A stretch of DNA of 64,000 bases from Paenibacillus qinlingensis (GCF_013204845.1 NZ_JABMKY010000028.1:1-64000), one strand, 5' to 3'. Shown: positions 25,215 to 34,540, counted from the first letter of the stretch. The notes: generated from the letters alone by a model not told the origin. Program-made: numbers and translations.

Positions 25215-26170
25215 TTCTTGCGGCCTCCTTCTGTCTCATAGAATACCCAATAGCGGGACGATGCGAAGATCAGGGCAGTTGCGATCCCGATAATAACTAG
25301 CAGAATCCAAGCTAATGCTGAAGCGTACCCCATATCATAGCGAGCGAAGGCTCTCTCGTACAAATATAGGGCATACATGTACGTAGAGTTAATCGGACCG
25401 CCTTTCGTAATGATGAATGCCTGTGTGAACATTTGGAATGAGCCGATTGTCTGCAACACCAGATTGAACAGCAGCACTGGGGAAAGCATAGGCAATGTAA
25501 TGTTGAAAAATTGTCTGAGCTTCGATGCACCATCGACTGATGAAGCCTCGTATAGCTCATTTGAAATTTGCTTCAAACCTGCAAGGAAAATGACCATGGA
25601 AGAGCCGAATTGCCACGCCACCAAAATAATTAGCGTGCCAAGAGCCGTACCGGGACTGCTAATCCAACTGATCCCCTCCACTCCGAAAATGCCCAAAAAC
25701 TTATTGATAAAGCCGTCGATTCCGAAAATATTTTTCCATAAAACTGCTACAGCGATACTGCTTCCAATCAGAGACGGTAAATAAATAAATGTACGATAAA
25801 CAGAAATACCCTTTATGTTCTTATTGAGCAGCATAGCAACCAACAGAGCAGTCACCAGCTTGAGCGGCACCGAGATTACTACGAACAGCAGCGTAACAGT
25901 GAGTGACTGTCTAAATGTTTCATCGTCGGCGAAGATGCGTTCATAGTTTCTCAAGCCGATCCAGTCAGGAGCGTCCAGCAAAGTAAACTTGGTAAAGGAA
26001 TAATAAACCGACCGGATCATCGGCCATAAGGTTAAGAGCAAGAAGCCAAGCAGCCATGGAGAGATGAACAAATATCCTGCTATAGGCGATTCCCAGCGGC
26101 CCTTCATATTAAAGGCGGCGAACCTCTTCTGGGCATGCTTACTAGAATTTGTCGTAGGTTGTGTACGCAT
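25211..26170 (-). CDS. Carbohydrate ABC transporter permease (MalF/LacF type)
   Basis: This permease partner of the MalG-type subunit has a basic, Gln/Ser-rich N-terminal tail, a first helix in GYLFISPWLLGFLLLTLWPM and the EAA loop YEASSVDGASKLRQFFNITLP. A GTG at 26182 is possible, but ATG 26170 nine bases after AAAGGGTG is preferred. It is first gene of the two-permease operon; the direct-repeat operator at 26252-26281 lies 82 bp upstream. Confidence 0.92.
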   Translation of the reverse strand: MRTQPTTNSSKHAQKRFAAFNMKGRWESPIAGYLFISPWLLGFLLLTLWPMIRSVYYSFTKFTLLDAPDWIGLRNYERIFADDETFRQSLTVTLLFVVISVPLKLVTALLVAMLLNKNIKGISVYRTFIYLPSLIGSSIAVAVLWKNIFGIDGFINKFLGIFGVEGISWISSPGTALGTLIILVAWQFGSSMVIFLAGLKQISNELYEASSVDGASKLRQFFNITLPMLSPVLLFNLVLQTIGSFQMFTQAFIITKGGPINSTYMYALYLYERAFARYDMGYASALAWILLVIIGIATALIFASSRYWVFYETEGGRKK

Positions 26171-26251
26171 ATTGGGGCTCACCCTTTTCTAATAGTAATT
26201 TCATCTACCATCAGTATAAAAGAGCCCTCCCCCCAAGAAAATGAGAGGATT

Positions 26252-26281
26252 GAACACAACTTCATCCCAATCGAACACAAC
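26252..26281. promoter_or_regulatory. Direct-repeat operator, copy 2 (GAACACAAC, 21-bp spacing)
   Basis: GAACACAAC occurs at 26252-26260 and again exactly at 26273-26281, 21 bp apart and in the same orientation. The flanking ATT/ATC context is also shared with 20907-20936. It lies upstream of the permease operon. Confidence 0.75.
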
Positions 26282-26291
26282 CCCCGTTATG

Positions 26292-26330
26292 AACAAAAAA
26301 ATCCTCCTCGCTTTTCTGCTGAGGAGGATA
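26292..26330 (-). terminator. Rho-independent terminator
   Basis: TCCTCCTC / GAGGAGGA with an 11-base loop and a T7 tail on the minus strand ends the GH44 operon. Confidence 0.88.
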
Positions 26331-26357
26331 CTTCTATTGTTTAATGTCAATTAAGGA

Positions 26358-27077
26358 TTATTTTCCTAACATCGGTTCACCAACAATGCTTCTATCGCCT
26401 TGCACATAGATTCGAAGGGCCTTCGTATCTTTGACATTGAGCTCCAACTCTGTGATTTGACCCCACTTCACTTTCAGTTCCTTCACCGTAACATTATGTT
26501 CATCCATGACCTTTACCTGCAAATCATCTTTAGTTAGGGTATCTGCCGCCCAAATCTTAGCTTTAAATTTATCGTATTGGAAATCCGTTGTGACCTCCAA
26601 ATTGACCGAACGACTGCCTCCAGTCACATACCCATAGTTCAGTATAGTTCCGTCAGTGGTTGCCAACTCCTCTGGTGTTCTGCTTGCCAAGCGATACGTC
26701 GCATTCCCATTGTAAACAAATTCGGGTGATGCTTTGATGTAACTAATCGAGTTCGGAGCCACATTGCCACCTACTTCACCCAAGTAGGCCGTTTCCGTTT
26801 GAGGGTCCCAGGTAACTTGAATCCCTGCAGCTTCGGCTACCGCTCGCATCGGTAGATACGTTGAACCTCTGTATGTGATCGGAACAAGCTTGGTGCCGTC
26901 ATCCTTGTCCGTCGGTTCAAAGGGCTTTCCGTTCAACATAACCTTGATACCTGTGTTCAAAAAGACTTTAATTTCCGTTAATGAACCTGCACCAAAGCTC
27001 ATCTGCGTCAAAAAGAGAGTGAACATAACGGTTAGTGTAGAGATAACGATTCCTTTGTTTCGCAAACGTTTATTCAT
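26358..27077 (-). CDS. Secreted protein with copper amine oxidase N-terminal-like domain
   Basis: A signal peptide (residues 1-30, ending SFGAG) is followed by a copper-amine-oxidase-N-like domain (IKVMLNGKPFEP, YLPMRAVAEAAGIQVTWDP), a stand-alone beta domain that Paenibacilli attach to many exported proteins. It has no oxidase active site. The remaining 120 residues form a beta-rich module resembling an NPCBM or carbohydrate-binding fold (SYIKASPEFVYNGNATYRL, LRIYVQGDRS); this is a guess from pattern. It starts 23 bp after the GH44 gene with AAGGAGG, so the two are co-transcribed and probably act together outside the cell. Confidence 0.82.
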   Translation of the reverse strand: MNKRLRNKGIVISTLTVMFTLFLTQMSFGAGSLTEIKVFLNTGIKVMLNGKPFEPTDKDDGTKLVPITYRGSTYLPMRAVAEAAGIQVTWDPQTETAYLGEVGGNVAPNSISYIKASPEFVYNGNATYRLASRTPEELATTDGTILNYGYVTGGSRSVNLEVTTDFQYDKFKAKIWAADTLTKDDLQVKVMDEHNVTVKELKVKWGQITELELNVKDTKALRIYVQGDRSIVGEPMLGK

Positions 27078-27099
27078 CTACGGTTCCTCCTTCGCTAGT

Positions 27100-30000
27100 T
27101 TAAGGGATGACAATTAGTGTTGCAGACATCGCTGGCAACTTCACGGAAAGACCTTGGTCTGTTCCTTGAACGGTTCCTGCTGGGGCAAGACGCTTTTGTG
27201 CATCAAATCGGTAGACAGATGCTGCCTCATTCAGCGATAAATCCGACTGCAGCTTGGCCTCACGCGGAGCAGTATCTTTATTGAACAGCAACACGTATTG
27301 CTTGCCTTGCGGCGATACAATCGTATAAGCGCCTATCGTATTCAGGTTGGAGCTCGTTGCGCTGACAACTTCACCTTCAATGCGGCTGCCTTGACCGTCA
27401 TAATCCAAGTACAACTTGAACGCGTCCTCCAGTGGCGTATTGCCAAGAAGCGCTCCCCAACGCATGGCATAATCGACGCCTTCGCGAGCGAATAAGGCAA
27501 GCGCCTCAGCTTGCGCAAGTCCACTGCCAATACCTGTTCCGTCTCCGAAGTTATATTCGGAGATAGATAGCTTCATCCCCGGCGAGTTATTCGCAATGAG
27601 TTCATGCATCCGTGGTATCAGGTTCACGGGTTCTTGAATCCACGAGGACGGATCCGTGAAATTCGGATCGTACAACGACTTCAAGGAGTCAAAGCGTCGC
27701 TTCGTCATCAGTTTGGATTCATCGCTGGAGAAAGCTACATTATTTTCAGCTGGGTAATAGTGAATATCGAGCGTGTCGACCAATCGTTGACCAGTTTGCA
27801 GGCGATGATCCTCTACTTTGCCCAAAAACCACTCCAAATAAGGCTTGTTGTTATGATCTTCCATATCCTTGCCAGGTGAACAGCCATCCTTCGCCGAGTA
27901 GAAATACTCACACCAGCCCCAAGGAACAGGACCGAAGATATTAGCCTCTGGATCTGCCTGCTTAATCGCCTGAGCATAGTCTTGCGTATAAGTCCAAACC
28001 TCATCATAGGTTGTCATTTGCGGGTGAACATCCCAATGGGAATGCGGCCACAGCATAGGCTCATTATCGAGCGCATAGTTGTGCACATAAGAACCAAAGC
28101 GCTGTTGGAGATGCTGGACCCATCGCTTCACGAAATCAAAGCTGACCTGCTTGGACGTATCCCTAGGATCGTTGCCTGTCAAATAACTGCCATCCTTATT
28201 CCTCCCATTTCCGGCATCTTTGCGGCACCAAGCTTCGTGCCAATCGCACTCGTTGCCTTGTTGCGGGCCATACTTACCAATTGAAAAGCTCCAGCTCGTA
28301 TCACGACTCTTCGGTGTCCAGCCAATCGTCGGTACCTGTAGCAAGACCTCTGTGCCCGTATTTTTGGAATCCTGAATGAATCGGTCTGACAAGGAACCGT
28401 TCGGCAGCTTTGACGGATCCGTGTTATCATTCGCAATGTTCAGGAAGTACCAGTCGCCGCCACGGTTCGTCGTATCGATTTCCCAGTTATAACGGGTCAT
28501 CGCATTGCCGCCCCAGCGTTTGACTGGCACATTCATCGTGGAGTGCCCTTCCGAAGGGTTATCCTCGAAATTAACACCAAAAATACCAGGACTTAAGGCG
28601 CGACGCCCTTTCGTTGAGTCAATCGTTACTTGGACGGTTGGAAGCTCTGGATCAGGCAAGCTAACGACCGATGTGGTCTTCAGCATGTTAATGTCATCAA
28701 AATAGACCGTTCCTTGATCATGCTCGCCCCACGCCGATACGACAATGCCATCGAACGTTAGCTCACGGATACCTAGGTCAGCAAATTTCAGCTTAACCTC
28801 CGTCCATTGATTGGCGGGTACGCCATCTGGCAGCACGCTGTCGAGATTAAGCTCCCCGACGAAACTTCGATTGTCCATCAAGTTCACATGCAGCTTCTGT
28901 CCACCCACGGAGCCGCCGTGAACCTTCAACGTTAAGCCATAATAATGATCGAGATCCATCTTCGTATTGCGATGCAACCAAATACCGTCATACCCTTGGG
29001 CTAGAAAGGAAATGGACTTCGCTCCCGATGCTGTTGGCTGCACATTAGCGAAATTATTCGTTCCCCAACTCCACGTATCGTACCCCTCAGCCAATCCATC
29101 CTGATAGACAGCTTCAGGTGTGACTGGAACGACCTGTACGTACATGGAAGCCGATGCTGTGCCATAAACAGCAGTCAGCTTCGCTAAGCCACTTCCTGCA
29201 GCCTTCAACACACCTTTATCTACGGTGACAATCCCAGGATCGCTTGTGGTCCATATCGCTTGGCCGCTCACATCAGCACTGGTGTCATTCGAGTAACGAG
29301 CCTCATAAATAAGCTTGGCGTTGTCGCCAGGAGCTAGCACCATGCCGTATTGAGACAGGACGCCTTCCACCAATACGGGAGGCGCGACATACTTCTCTAG
29401 CAAGCGAATATCATCGAGATATACGGTACCTTGTTCACCTGCGCTTAAGCCGCTAAATAGCAAACCATCGAATAACTGATCCGTGATGTGCAGTTCCGGC
29501 AGCTGAAGCTGTACCTTTGTCCAGCCGTTGGCAGGAATTTTACCGCCTTCGATCAGACTGCCAATATTCACCCTCGCCGCAGCTTGACCGCCAGCGTTAA
29601 ATACCAGTTCCAGCTGCTGTGCACCAGAGTCCCCTCCATTAATCCAGAATTCGAGGCGGTCGTAATCCTTCACCTGAACCGCTCCATTCCCCTTATACAG
29701 GTATAAGCCGCCTTGACCGCTTGGATTGAAAGAGATTGCTTTGGATCCCGTGTGAACAACAGATGAATCATTTAGATTATGCTGTGCCCAGCTGTAATCT
29801 TGAAAAACGTCACTCAGTTCATCTTCATAAATGTGCATCGCCGCTTGGCCGTCATGAACGGGGGGAGGCGCAATCTCCGAGATCCGCACTGTCGTCTCTG
29901 CGCGCGCTTGGCCATACACCACAGACAGCACCGATGTGCCAGCATTCAGCGCGCTAACCGTGCCATTAGCCACCGATGCAACGCTAGGATCTGACGAGCT

Positions 30001-30717
30001 CCAGATCGCACCCTGTGTCAAAGGAGCCGAAGTGCCGTCCGAATACGCTGCGTTTACCGCGATATTTCCTGTTTGACCCGTTAGCAAATTGAGACGGGAC
30101 GGTGTTACAGAAATACCGGTGAGTACAACGGTATCCACTTTCTCCACGACACGACCTGTTAATGTTACATCATCGATGTACACCTCCGGCTGTTGACCCG
30201 CTGTCGTACCGCGAATGAGAATCCCATCGAATATGCCGTTTGGAATGTTCAGTTTATCTAGATCGATGGTCGCCTTCTGCCAAGTCCCCCCCTGAAAATA
30301 AGATTCGTTCAACGGGATGGAAGCGACCTGTTCCCCTCCAGCATTTAGGACTATCTCTAGCTTCTGGGCACTTGCACGCCCGCCGCTCAACCATAGTTCC
30401 AACACAGGGTAATCAGACACGCGAATAATGCGGTCATTATACAAATACAGCCCATCGTCATGATTCGGTTTCATACGAATGGATTGGCTGCCTGTATGAA
30501 CCGTTTTTTTCTCCGTTAAGGTGTGGTTAGCCCAGCTGTAATCATTGAAGGAACTCCCAAGCTTATCGCCATATACCGTTAATTGAGCCGGCATACCTGC
30601 GGCTTTTGCTGTTGGCAGACTACCTATGTCGCCAGCTGTATTTGAACCAGCCAAAACAAGTGCTATAGCCAAAGTCAGCCTCACAGCAGCAGCTTTTTTA
30701 AATCTACGTTGTATCAC
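27100..30717 (-). CDS. Secreted GH44 glucanase with three repeated binding-like modules and Big_2 domains
   Basis: The 1205-residue protein has a signal peptide (1-41), then three related ~145-residue beta modules at about 46-188, 295-441 and 537-680. Each opens with a DxL...YSW or TWSW motif and closes with VYxDDI. Two Big_2 Ig-like domains (197-278, 450-530) separate them. The catalytic domain from about 695 is GH44: RWGGNAMTRYNWE, the acid/base E886 in LDNEP, and the nucleophile E1054 in SISEYNFG. GH44 enzymes cut beta-1,4-glucan or xyloglucan internally. The start is GTG 30717 with GGAGG seven bases upstream. No dockerin or SLH domain is seen, so cell attachment is unclear. Confidence 0.9.
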   Translation of the reverse strand: MIQRRFKKAAAVRLTLAIALVLAGSNTAGDIGSLPTAKAAGMPAQLTVYGDKLGSSFNDYSWANHTLTEKKTVHTGSQSIRMKPNHDDGLYLYNDRIIRVSDYPVLELWLSGGRASAQKLEIVLNAGGEQVASIPLNESYFQGGTWQKATIDLDKLNIPNGIFDGILIRGTTAGQQPEVYIDDVTLTGRVVEKVDTVVLTGISVTPSRLNLLTGQTGNIAVNAAYSDGTSAPLTQGAIWSSSDPSVASVANGTVSALNAGTSVLSVVYGQARAETTVRISEIAPPPVHDGQAAMHIYEDELSDVFQDYSWAQHNLNDSSVVHTGSKAISFNPSGQGGLYLYKGNGAVQVKDYDRLEFWINGGDSGAQQLELVFNAGGQAAARVNIGSLIEGGKIPANGWTKVQLQLPELHITDQLFDGLLFSGLSAGEQGTVYLDDIRLLEKYVAPPVLVEGVLSQYGMVLAPGDNAKLIYEARYSNDTSADVSGQAIWTTSDPGIVTVDKGVLKAAGSGLAKLTAVYGTASASMYVQVVPVTPEAVYQDGLAEGYDTWSWGTNNFANVQPTASGAKSISFLAQGYDGIWLHRNTKMDLDHYYGLTLKVHGGSVGGQKLHVNLMDNRSFVGELNLDSVLPDGVPANQWTEVKLKFADLGIRELTFDGIVVSAWGEHDQGTVYFDDINMLKTTSVVSLPDPELPTVQVTIDSTKGRRALSPGIFGVNFEDNPSEGHSTMNVPVKRWGGNAMTRYNWEIDTTNRGGDWYFLNIANDNTDPSKLPNGSLSDRFIQDSKNTGTEVLLQVPTIGWTPKSRDTSWSFSIGKYGPQQGNECDWHEAWCRKDAGNGRNKDGSYLTGNDPRDTSKQVSFDFVKRWVQHLQQRFGSYVHNYALDNEPMLWPHSHWDVHPQMTTYDEVWTYTQDYAQAIKQADPEANIFGPVPWGWCEYFYSAKDGCSPGKDMEDHNNKPYLEWFLGKVEDHRLQTGQRLVDTLDIHYYPAENNVAFSSDESKLMTKRRFDSLKSLYDPNFTDPSSWIQEPVNLIPRMHELIANNSPGMKLSISEYNFGDGTGIGSGLAQAEALALFAREGVDYAMRWGALLGNTPLEDAFKLYLDYDGQGSRIEGEVVSATSSNLNTIGAYTIVSPQGKQYVLLFNKDTAPREAKLQSDLSLNEAASVYRFDAQKRLAPAGTVQGTDQGLSVKLPAMSATLIVIP

Positions 30718-30976
30718 CTTTCTACCTCCTCGTCTTGGATAACATTGCTAATGATGGCATGACGCTTTCTCGCGCTAATCCCATTCATTATCGACAATAT
30801 CGCAAGGTAGAGGATAGAGACTTAGCTCCTGTATTTCCCCTGACCACGTAATGAATTACATAATAACTGGTCATGATTCCTACTATGACTTGTCATTACG
30901 TTCCCTATGTCCTGCTATTCAGATTGCCAGCTATGATATACTGTCCACATACTTATTATCGAAGGAGATCTCCTCG

Positions 30977-31720
30977 TTGAACGTGTTATACAAAGAACAA
31001 ACCGCCCACCATGACATCTCCATTTATGACACTACTGCCTTTGCAGATGAAAAAGGGAGCTTTCGCATTTTAGAGTTTTCCAATCATGTCATGCAAGGTG
31101 CAATGGATTTGGAGCATCCAGATCGCATACTTTTCGAATATCCCCGAGCCATGGTTCACTTAATGAGCGTGAACGCGCCTAATTATGAACGTGTATTCCT
31201 CATCGGTCACGGGATTGGCACGATCGCTTCCCACCTGAAAGAGAAACGCTTCACCGTTGCGGAGTTGGATGAACATGTCGTGGCGCTGAGCAGGCGCTAC
31301 TTCGGCTACAACCAGGACAATGTGCACATTGGAGATGGCAGGCAGCTCCTAAGTAACGAGCCTCCACGAACGTACGATTACATCCTTGTTGATGCTTTTA
31401 CTGACAAGGGCACACCGCTGTCATTAACGTCATTAACCTTTTTCCAACTGGCTGGGGAAAAGCTCGAAAACGAAGGTGCTATCCTCCTGAACCTCATGGG
31501 AAAAGGTGAGCATGACCCGCTCCTTGCCGCCATTCATACTACACTTAGCGAAGTATTTAACTACGTTAAAGCATTCGCCCTGCCTTCCGAGGGACGCCGC
31601 GATCTGCAGAATATCATCTTAATGGGTCAAAATAAGCCGATCACCTGCCACATGCGCCATATGGCTGGCTTCGTCGAAATAGAGCCAGGCTATGGGCATA
31701 TCCTGATGGATGAAGCTTAA
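30977..31720 (+). CDS. Spermidine synthase-like methyltransferase-fold protein
   Basis: The protein carries the polyamine-synthase fold: FLIGHGIGTIASHL in place of GGG(D/E)G, then VAELDEHVVALSRRYF, HIGDGRQLL and YDYILVDAF. The glycine-rich loop and the catalytic Asp of true spermidine synthases are altered (VDAF is kept). It is therefore better called a spermidine-synthase-like protein of uncertain reaction. The frame opens at 30851, but AAGGAG at 30962-30967 is nine bases before TTG 30977, which removes 42 residues that do not resemble the fold. Divergent from the GH44 gene. Confidence 0.75.
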   Translation: MNVLYKEQTAHHDISIYDTTAFADEKGSFRILEFSNHVMQGAMDLEHPDRILFEYPRAMVHLMSVNAPNYERVFLIGHGIGTIASHLKEKRFTVAELDEHVVALSRRYFGYNQDNVHIGDGRQLLSNEPPRTYDYILVDAFTDKGTPLSLTSLTFFQLAGEKLENEGAILLNLMGKGEHDPLLAAIHTTLSEVFNYVKAFALPSEGRRDLQNIILMGQNKPITCHMRHMAGFVEIEPGYGHILMDEA

Positions 31721-31832
31721 TTTCCTTTTTTTATTAGCCTGGGGGAGTTGTTTGCTTCCTATCGTTTATAATAAAATGTAAGAAGCCATAAATTCATATC
31801 AACAAAAAAGTTCAATAGAAAAGGTGTCATTC

Positions 31833-33389
31833 ATGAGCATATTAAACGTAGAACGACTTAGTCACGGATTTGGGGATCGCGCGATCTTCAACGATGTATC
31901 CTTCCGCCTGTTGAAAGGCGAGCACATCGGACTTATTGGCGCAAATGGTGAAGGGAAATCCACCTTCATGAACATCATTACCGGCAAGCTGCAGCCAGAC
32001 GATGGGAAAGTCGAATGGTCCAAGCGTATGCGCGTTGGTTACCTCGATCAACATGCCGTACTTAGCAAAGGCATGACGATGCGCGACGTGTTGAAAGGTG
32101 CCTTCCAGTATCTATTCGATATGGAACAAGAGATGAACGATATGTATGGCCGCATGGGCGACGTAACGCCTGAAGAGCTTGATCGTTTGCTCGAGGATGT
32201 AGGAACGATTCAAGATACGTTAACGAATCAGGATTTCTACATGATCGATGCCAAAATCGAAGAAACGGCCCGCGGTTTGGGTCTGACAGATATCGGCTTA
32301 GATAAAGACGTGAATGATTTGAGCGGTGGGCAGCGTACGAAGGTTTTGCTGGCGAAGCTTCTTTTGGAAAAGCCAGACATCCTGCTCCTCGATGAGCCTA
32401 CGAACTATTTGGATGAGCAGCATATCGAATGGTTGAAGCGTTATCTGAATGAGTACGAGAATGCCTTCATCCTCATCTCGCATGATATTCCGTTCCTGAA
32501 CAGCGTAATCAACTTGATCTATCACATGGAAAACCAAGCCTTGAATCGCTATGTCGGCGATTATGACCATTTCCTAGAAGTTCACGAAATGAGAAAATCC
32601 CAGCTGGAGTCCGCGTACAAACGCCAACAGCAAGAAATTTCAGAGTTGAAGGACTTCGTTCAACGTAACAAAGCGAGTGTTGCAACTCGTAACATGGCGA
32701 TGTCCAGACAGAAGAAGCTCGACAAGATGGAAGTCATTGAGATTGCCAAAGAGAAACCGAAGCCGCAGTTCAACTTCAAAGAAGGACGTACGGCAGGTAA
32801 GCTCATCTTTGAAGCAACCGATCTAGTTATCGGTTACGATTCACCGTTATCCCGTCCGCTTAACCTGCGTATGGAACGCGGTCAGAAAATTGCCCTCGTC
32901 GGTGCCAACGGGATCGGGAAGACGACATTGCTGCGCAGCATTTTAGGCGAAATCCCAGCGTTGTCCGGTTCCGTGCATAAAGGTGAAAACCAACAAGTTG
33001 GCTATTTCCAACAGGAAATTAAAGAATCCAACAACAACACGTGTATTGATGAAGTGTGGAACGAGTTCCCCTCATTGAACCAATTCGAGGTTCGCGCGGC
33101 GCTTGCTCGCTGTGGACTAACGACCAAACATATCGAGAGCAAAATTGTCGTGCTCAGCGGTGGCGAGAAAGCGAAGGTCCGCCTATGTAAGCTGATCAAC
33201 CGCGAAACCAACCTGCTCGTGCTCGATGAGCCGACAAACCATTTGGATGTCGATGCGAAGGAAGAACTGAAGCGTGCACTGAAAGCTTACAAGGGCAGCA
33301 TCATCCTGATCTCCCATGAACCTGACTTCTATCGCGATGTCGTGACAGAGACTTGGAATTGTGAGTCGTGGACGACGAAAGTATTCTAA
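31833..33389 (+). CDS. ABC-F family ATPase (YkpA/YbiT type)
   Basis: The protein has two ABC domains and no membrane helices. Domain 1 has Walker A GANGEGKST, signature LSGGQRTK and Walker B DILLLDEPTN. Domain 2 has GANGIGKTT, LSGGEKAK and LLVLDEPTNHLD. A charged linker (about residues 235-315, SQLESAYKRQQQEISELKDF) is the P-site tRNA interaction motif. ABC-F proteins act on the ribosome to rescue stalled or poorly reactive elongation complexes. By length and linker this resembles YkpA/YbiT rather than an antibiotic-resistance type. ATG 31833 with AAAAGGTG is chosen over GTG 31824. Confidence 0.93.
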   Translation: MSILNVERLSHGFGDRAIFNDVSFRLLKGEHIGLIGANGEGKSTFMNIITGKLQPDDGKVEWSKRMRVGYLDQHAVLSKGMTMRDVLKGAFQYLFDMEQEMNDMYGRMGDVTPEELDRLLEDVGTIQDTLTNQDFYMIDAKIEETARGLGLTDIGLDKDVNDLSGGQRTKVLLAKLLLEKPDILLLDEPTNYLDEQHIEWLKRYLNEYENAFILISHDIPFLNSVINLIYHMENQALNRYVGDYDHFLEVHEMRKSQLESAYKRQQQEISELKDFVQRNKASVATRNMAMSRQKKLDKMEVIEIAKEKPKPQFNFKEGRTAGKLIFEATDLVIGYDSPLSRPLNLRMERGQKIALVGANGIGKTTLLRSILGEIPALSGSVHKGENQQVGYFQQEIKESNNNTCIDEVWNEFPSLNQFEVRAALARCGLTTKHIESKIVVLSGGEKAKVRLCKLINRETNLLVLDEPTNHLDVDAKEELKRALKAYKGSIILISHEPDFYRDVVTETWNCESWTTKVF

Positions 33390-33403
33390 TCCACACGTAT
33401 CTT

Positions 33404-33440
33404 AAAGAGCTTGCCCCATCACGATGGGGCAAGCTCTTTA
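33404..33440 (+). terminator. Strong rho-independent terminator
   Basis: AAAGAGCTTGCCCCAT / ATGGGGCAAGCTCTTT with a 3-base loop and TATTTTA tail ends the ABC-F gene. Confidence 0.92.
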
Positions 33441-33466
33441 TTTTAAGACAGGTTTTGCAAAATAGA

Positions 33467-33496
33467 TTGACCCTACCTTACGCAGCATGTTACAAT
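33467..33496 (+). promoter_or_regulatory. Sigma-A-type promoter for tRNA-Lys
   Basis: TTGACC at 33467-33472 and TACAAT at 33491-33496 are separated by 18 bases. Transcription would begin a few bases before the tRNA. Confidence 0.65.
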
Positions 33497-33507
33497 GAGC
33501 AGATCTC

Positions 33508-33579
33508 AGGTCCGTAGCTCAATGGCAGAGCAACCGGCTCTTAACCGGTAGGTTGTGGGTTCGACCCCCACCGGGCCTA
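33508..33579 (+). tRNA. tRNA-Lys (anticodon CUU)
   Basis: A complete cloverleaf is visible. The acceptor stem AGGTCCG / CGGGCCT has one G-U pair, the D arm is GCTC...GAGC, the anticodon stem is ACCGG / CCGGT with loop CTCTTAA, and the T arm is GTGGG-TTCGACC-CCCAC. The discriminator is A and no CCA is encoded. Anticodon CTT reads the AAG lysine codon. It has its own promoter and a terminator directly downstream. Confidence 0.95.
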
Positions 33580-33584
33580 TATTG

Positions 33585-33625
33585 AATCCCCCTGCTATCC
33601 GCATTGGATCGCAGGGGGATTTTCT
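33585..33625 (+). terminator. Rho-independent terminator after tRNA-Lys
   Basis: AATCCCCCTGC / GCAGGGGGATT with a ~15-base loop is followed by TTCTC. Confidence 0.88.
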
Positions 33626-33762
33626 CATAGCAGCTTTAAACTGGACAAACTGCACTCTAGATGATACATTATGTATCAATAGAAGGATTCGTCCTCATCA
33701 TCTCTGACCTGCCCGATACTCGGGAACGCATCCGAATGAAGCCACGGAAAGCGAGGAACCCT

Positions 33763-34098
33763 ATGCTTGTTTTTCGATTCATGTTTAAGAGCAAACTGCT
33801 TGTATTGCTGCTCATTCTCTGCTTTTTGGACGCGTTATTCACCGATATCGGCTTGCAGCTAGCCCTCATTCAAGAGGCAAATCCGTTCATCCGCCATCTC
33901 TACGAATGGCACATCATCGCGTATTATCTCGTGAAACTTATATTCCCTCTTGCACTAATGCTCATATATCCCTATATTCGCCAGAAGTTGTGGGTTCAGC
34001 CCTGCCTAACCCTCACCGTTATCGTCTATGCAGCCGTCAATGTGTATCATTTCGTCTGGCTCTCCTATGGGCTAACGTACGTCGCTGGTTCTGCCTAG
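33763..34098 (+). CDS. DUF5658-like small membrane protein
   Basis: The 111-residue protein has about three hydrophobic helices (LLVLLLILCFLDALFTDIGLQL; YYLVKLIFPLALMLIYPYI; TLTVIVYAAVNVYHFVWL). The pattern D-A-x-x-T-x-x-G near the first helix, then E-x-N-P, resembles DUF5658 proteins, whose role is unknown. The frame opens at 33661, but ATG 33763 follows GAGGAA at a good distance, and the upstream residues are not membrane-like. It is a single gene between the tRNA terminator and its own terminator. Confidence 0.7.
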   Translation: MLVFRFMFKSKLLVLLLILCFLDALFTDIGLQLALIQEANPFIRHLYEWHIIAYYLVKLIFPLALMLIYPYIRQKLWVQPCLTLTVIVYAAVNVYHFVWLSYGLTYVAGSA

Positions 34099-34113
34099 CC
34101 TATAGCGTTCGCA

Positions 34114-34142
34114 GCCCGTCCTATTAGGACGGGTGTTTTTAT
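34114..34142 (+). terminator. Rho-independent terminator
   Basis: CCCGTCC / GGACGGG with loop TATTA and tail TGTTTTTATTT. Confidence 0.9.
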
Positions 34143-34233
34143 TTGGGCATAGACGCGGGGCTCCACGGCGGCGCTGGGGGGGCGCGGTTACGAGTACGAG
34201 TGCGGGTGCGGGTGGTACGCTGCCGCGACGTTT

Positions 34234-34424
34234 GAATTAACTGGAAAATATACAGCTAATTACGAGGAATTTCCTCTAAAAATCAATTTAACTGTAAAAT
34301 ATGAAGTTAATATCACCACTTTCTGCTCATATTGTCCAAATGCACTATATTAACTGTAGGTTTTCCATCTATTACAAATTTGATCGGAAAATCTCGACAT
34401 TTAAATGTATAAAATCCAGTTATT
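34234..34424. repeat. Hairpin-rich intergenic element, family A copy 3 (191 bp)
   Basis: The element begins GAATTAACTGGAAAAT and ends AATCCAGTTATT, with internal TTAACTGTAGG and TTTTCCATCT words shared with the other two copies. It is the same length as copy 1 (191 bp) and lies in a 750-bp gap. It is more diverged inside than copies 1 and 2. Confidence 0.6.
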
Positions 34425-34540
34425 TGCTGGAGCAACGTATACCCTTACAAAACTTCCTGCAATCCATAGCTGTACTTCTATTTCCACTTCCATTTCTACA
34501 ATTAATCCCCCCGCTCTCTTCTATTCTCTTCTACTCCCCT

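Noticed and set aside
27100..30717. Two-gene reading of the GH44 region because of frames on the other strand
   Set aside because: The minus-strand frame is continuous for 1205 codons with coherent domains; opposite frames are shadows.
30851..30976. Longer N-terminus of the spermidine-synthase-like protein
   Set aside because: The extra 42 residues show no fold similarity, and a good ribosome site precedes the internal TTG at 30977.
33508..33625. Attachment site or island boundary at tRNA-Lys
   Set aside because: No direct repeat of the tRNA 3' end and no integrase gene are present nearby.
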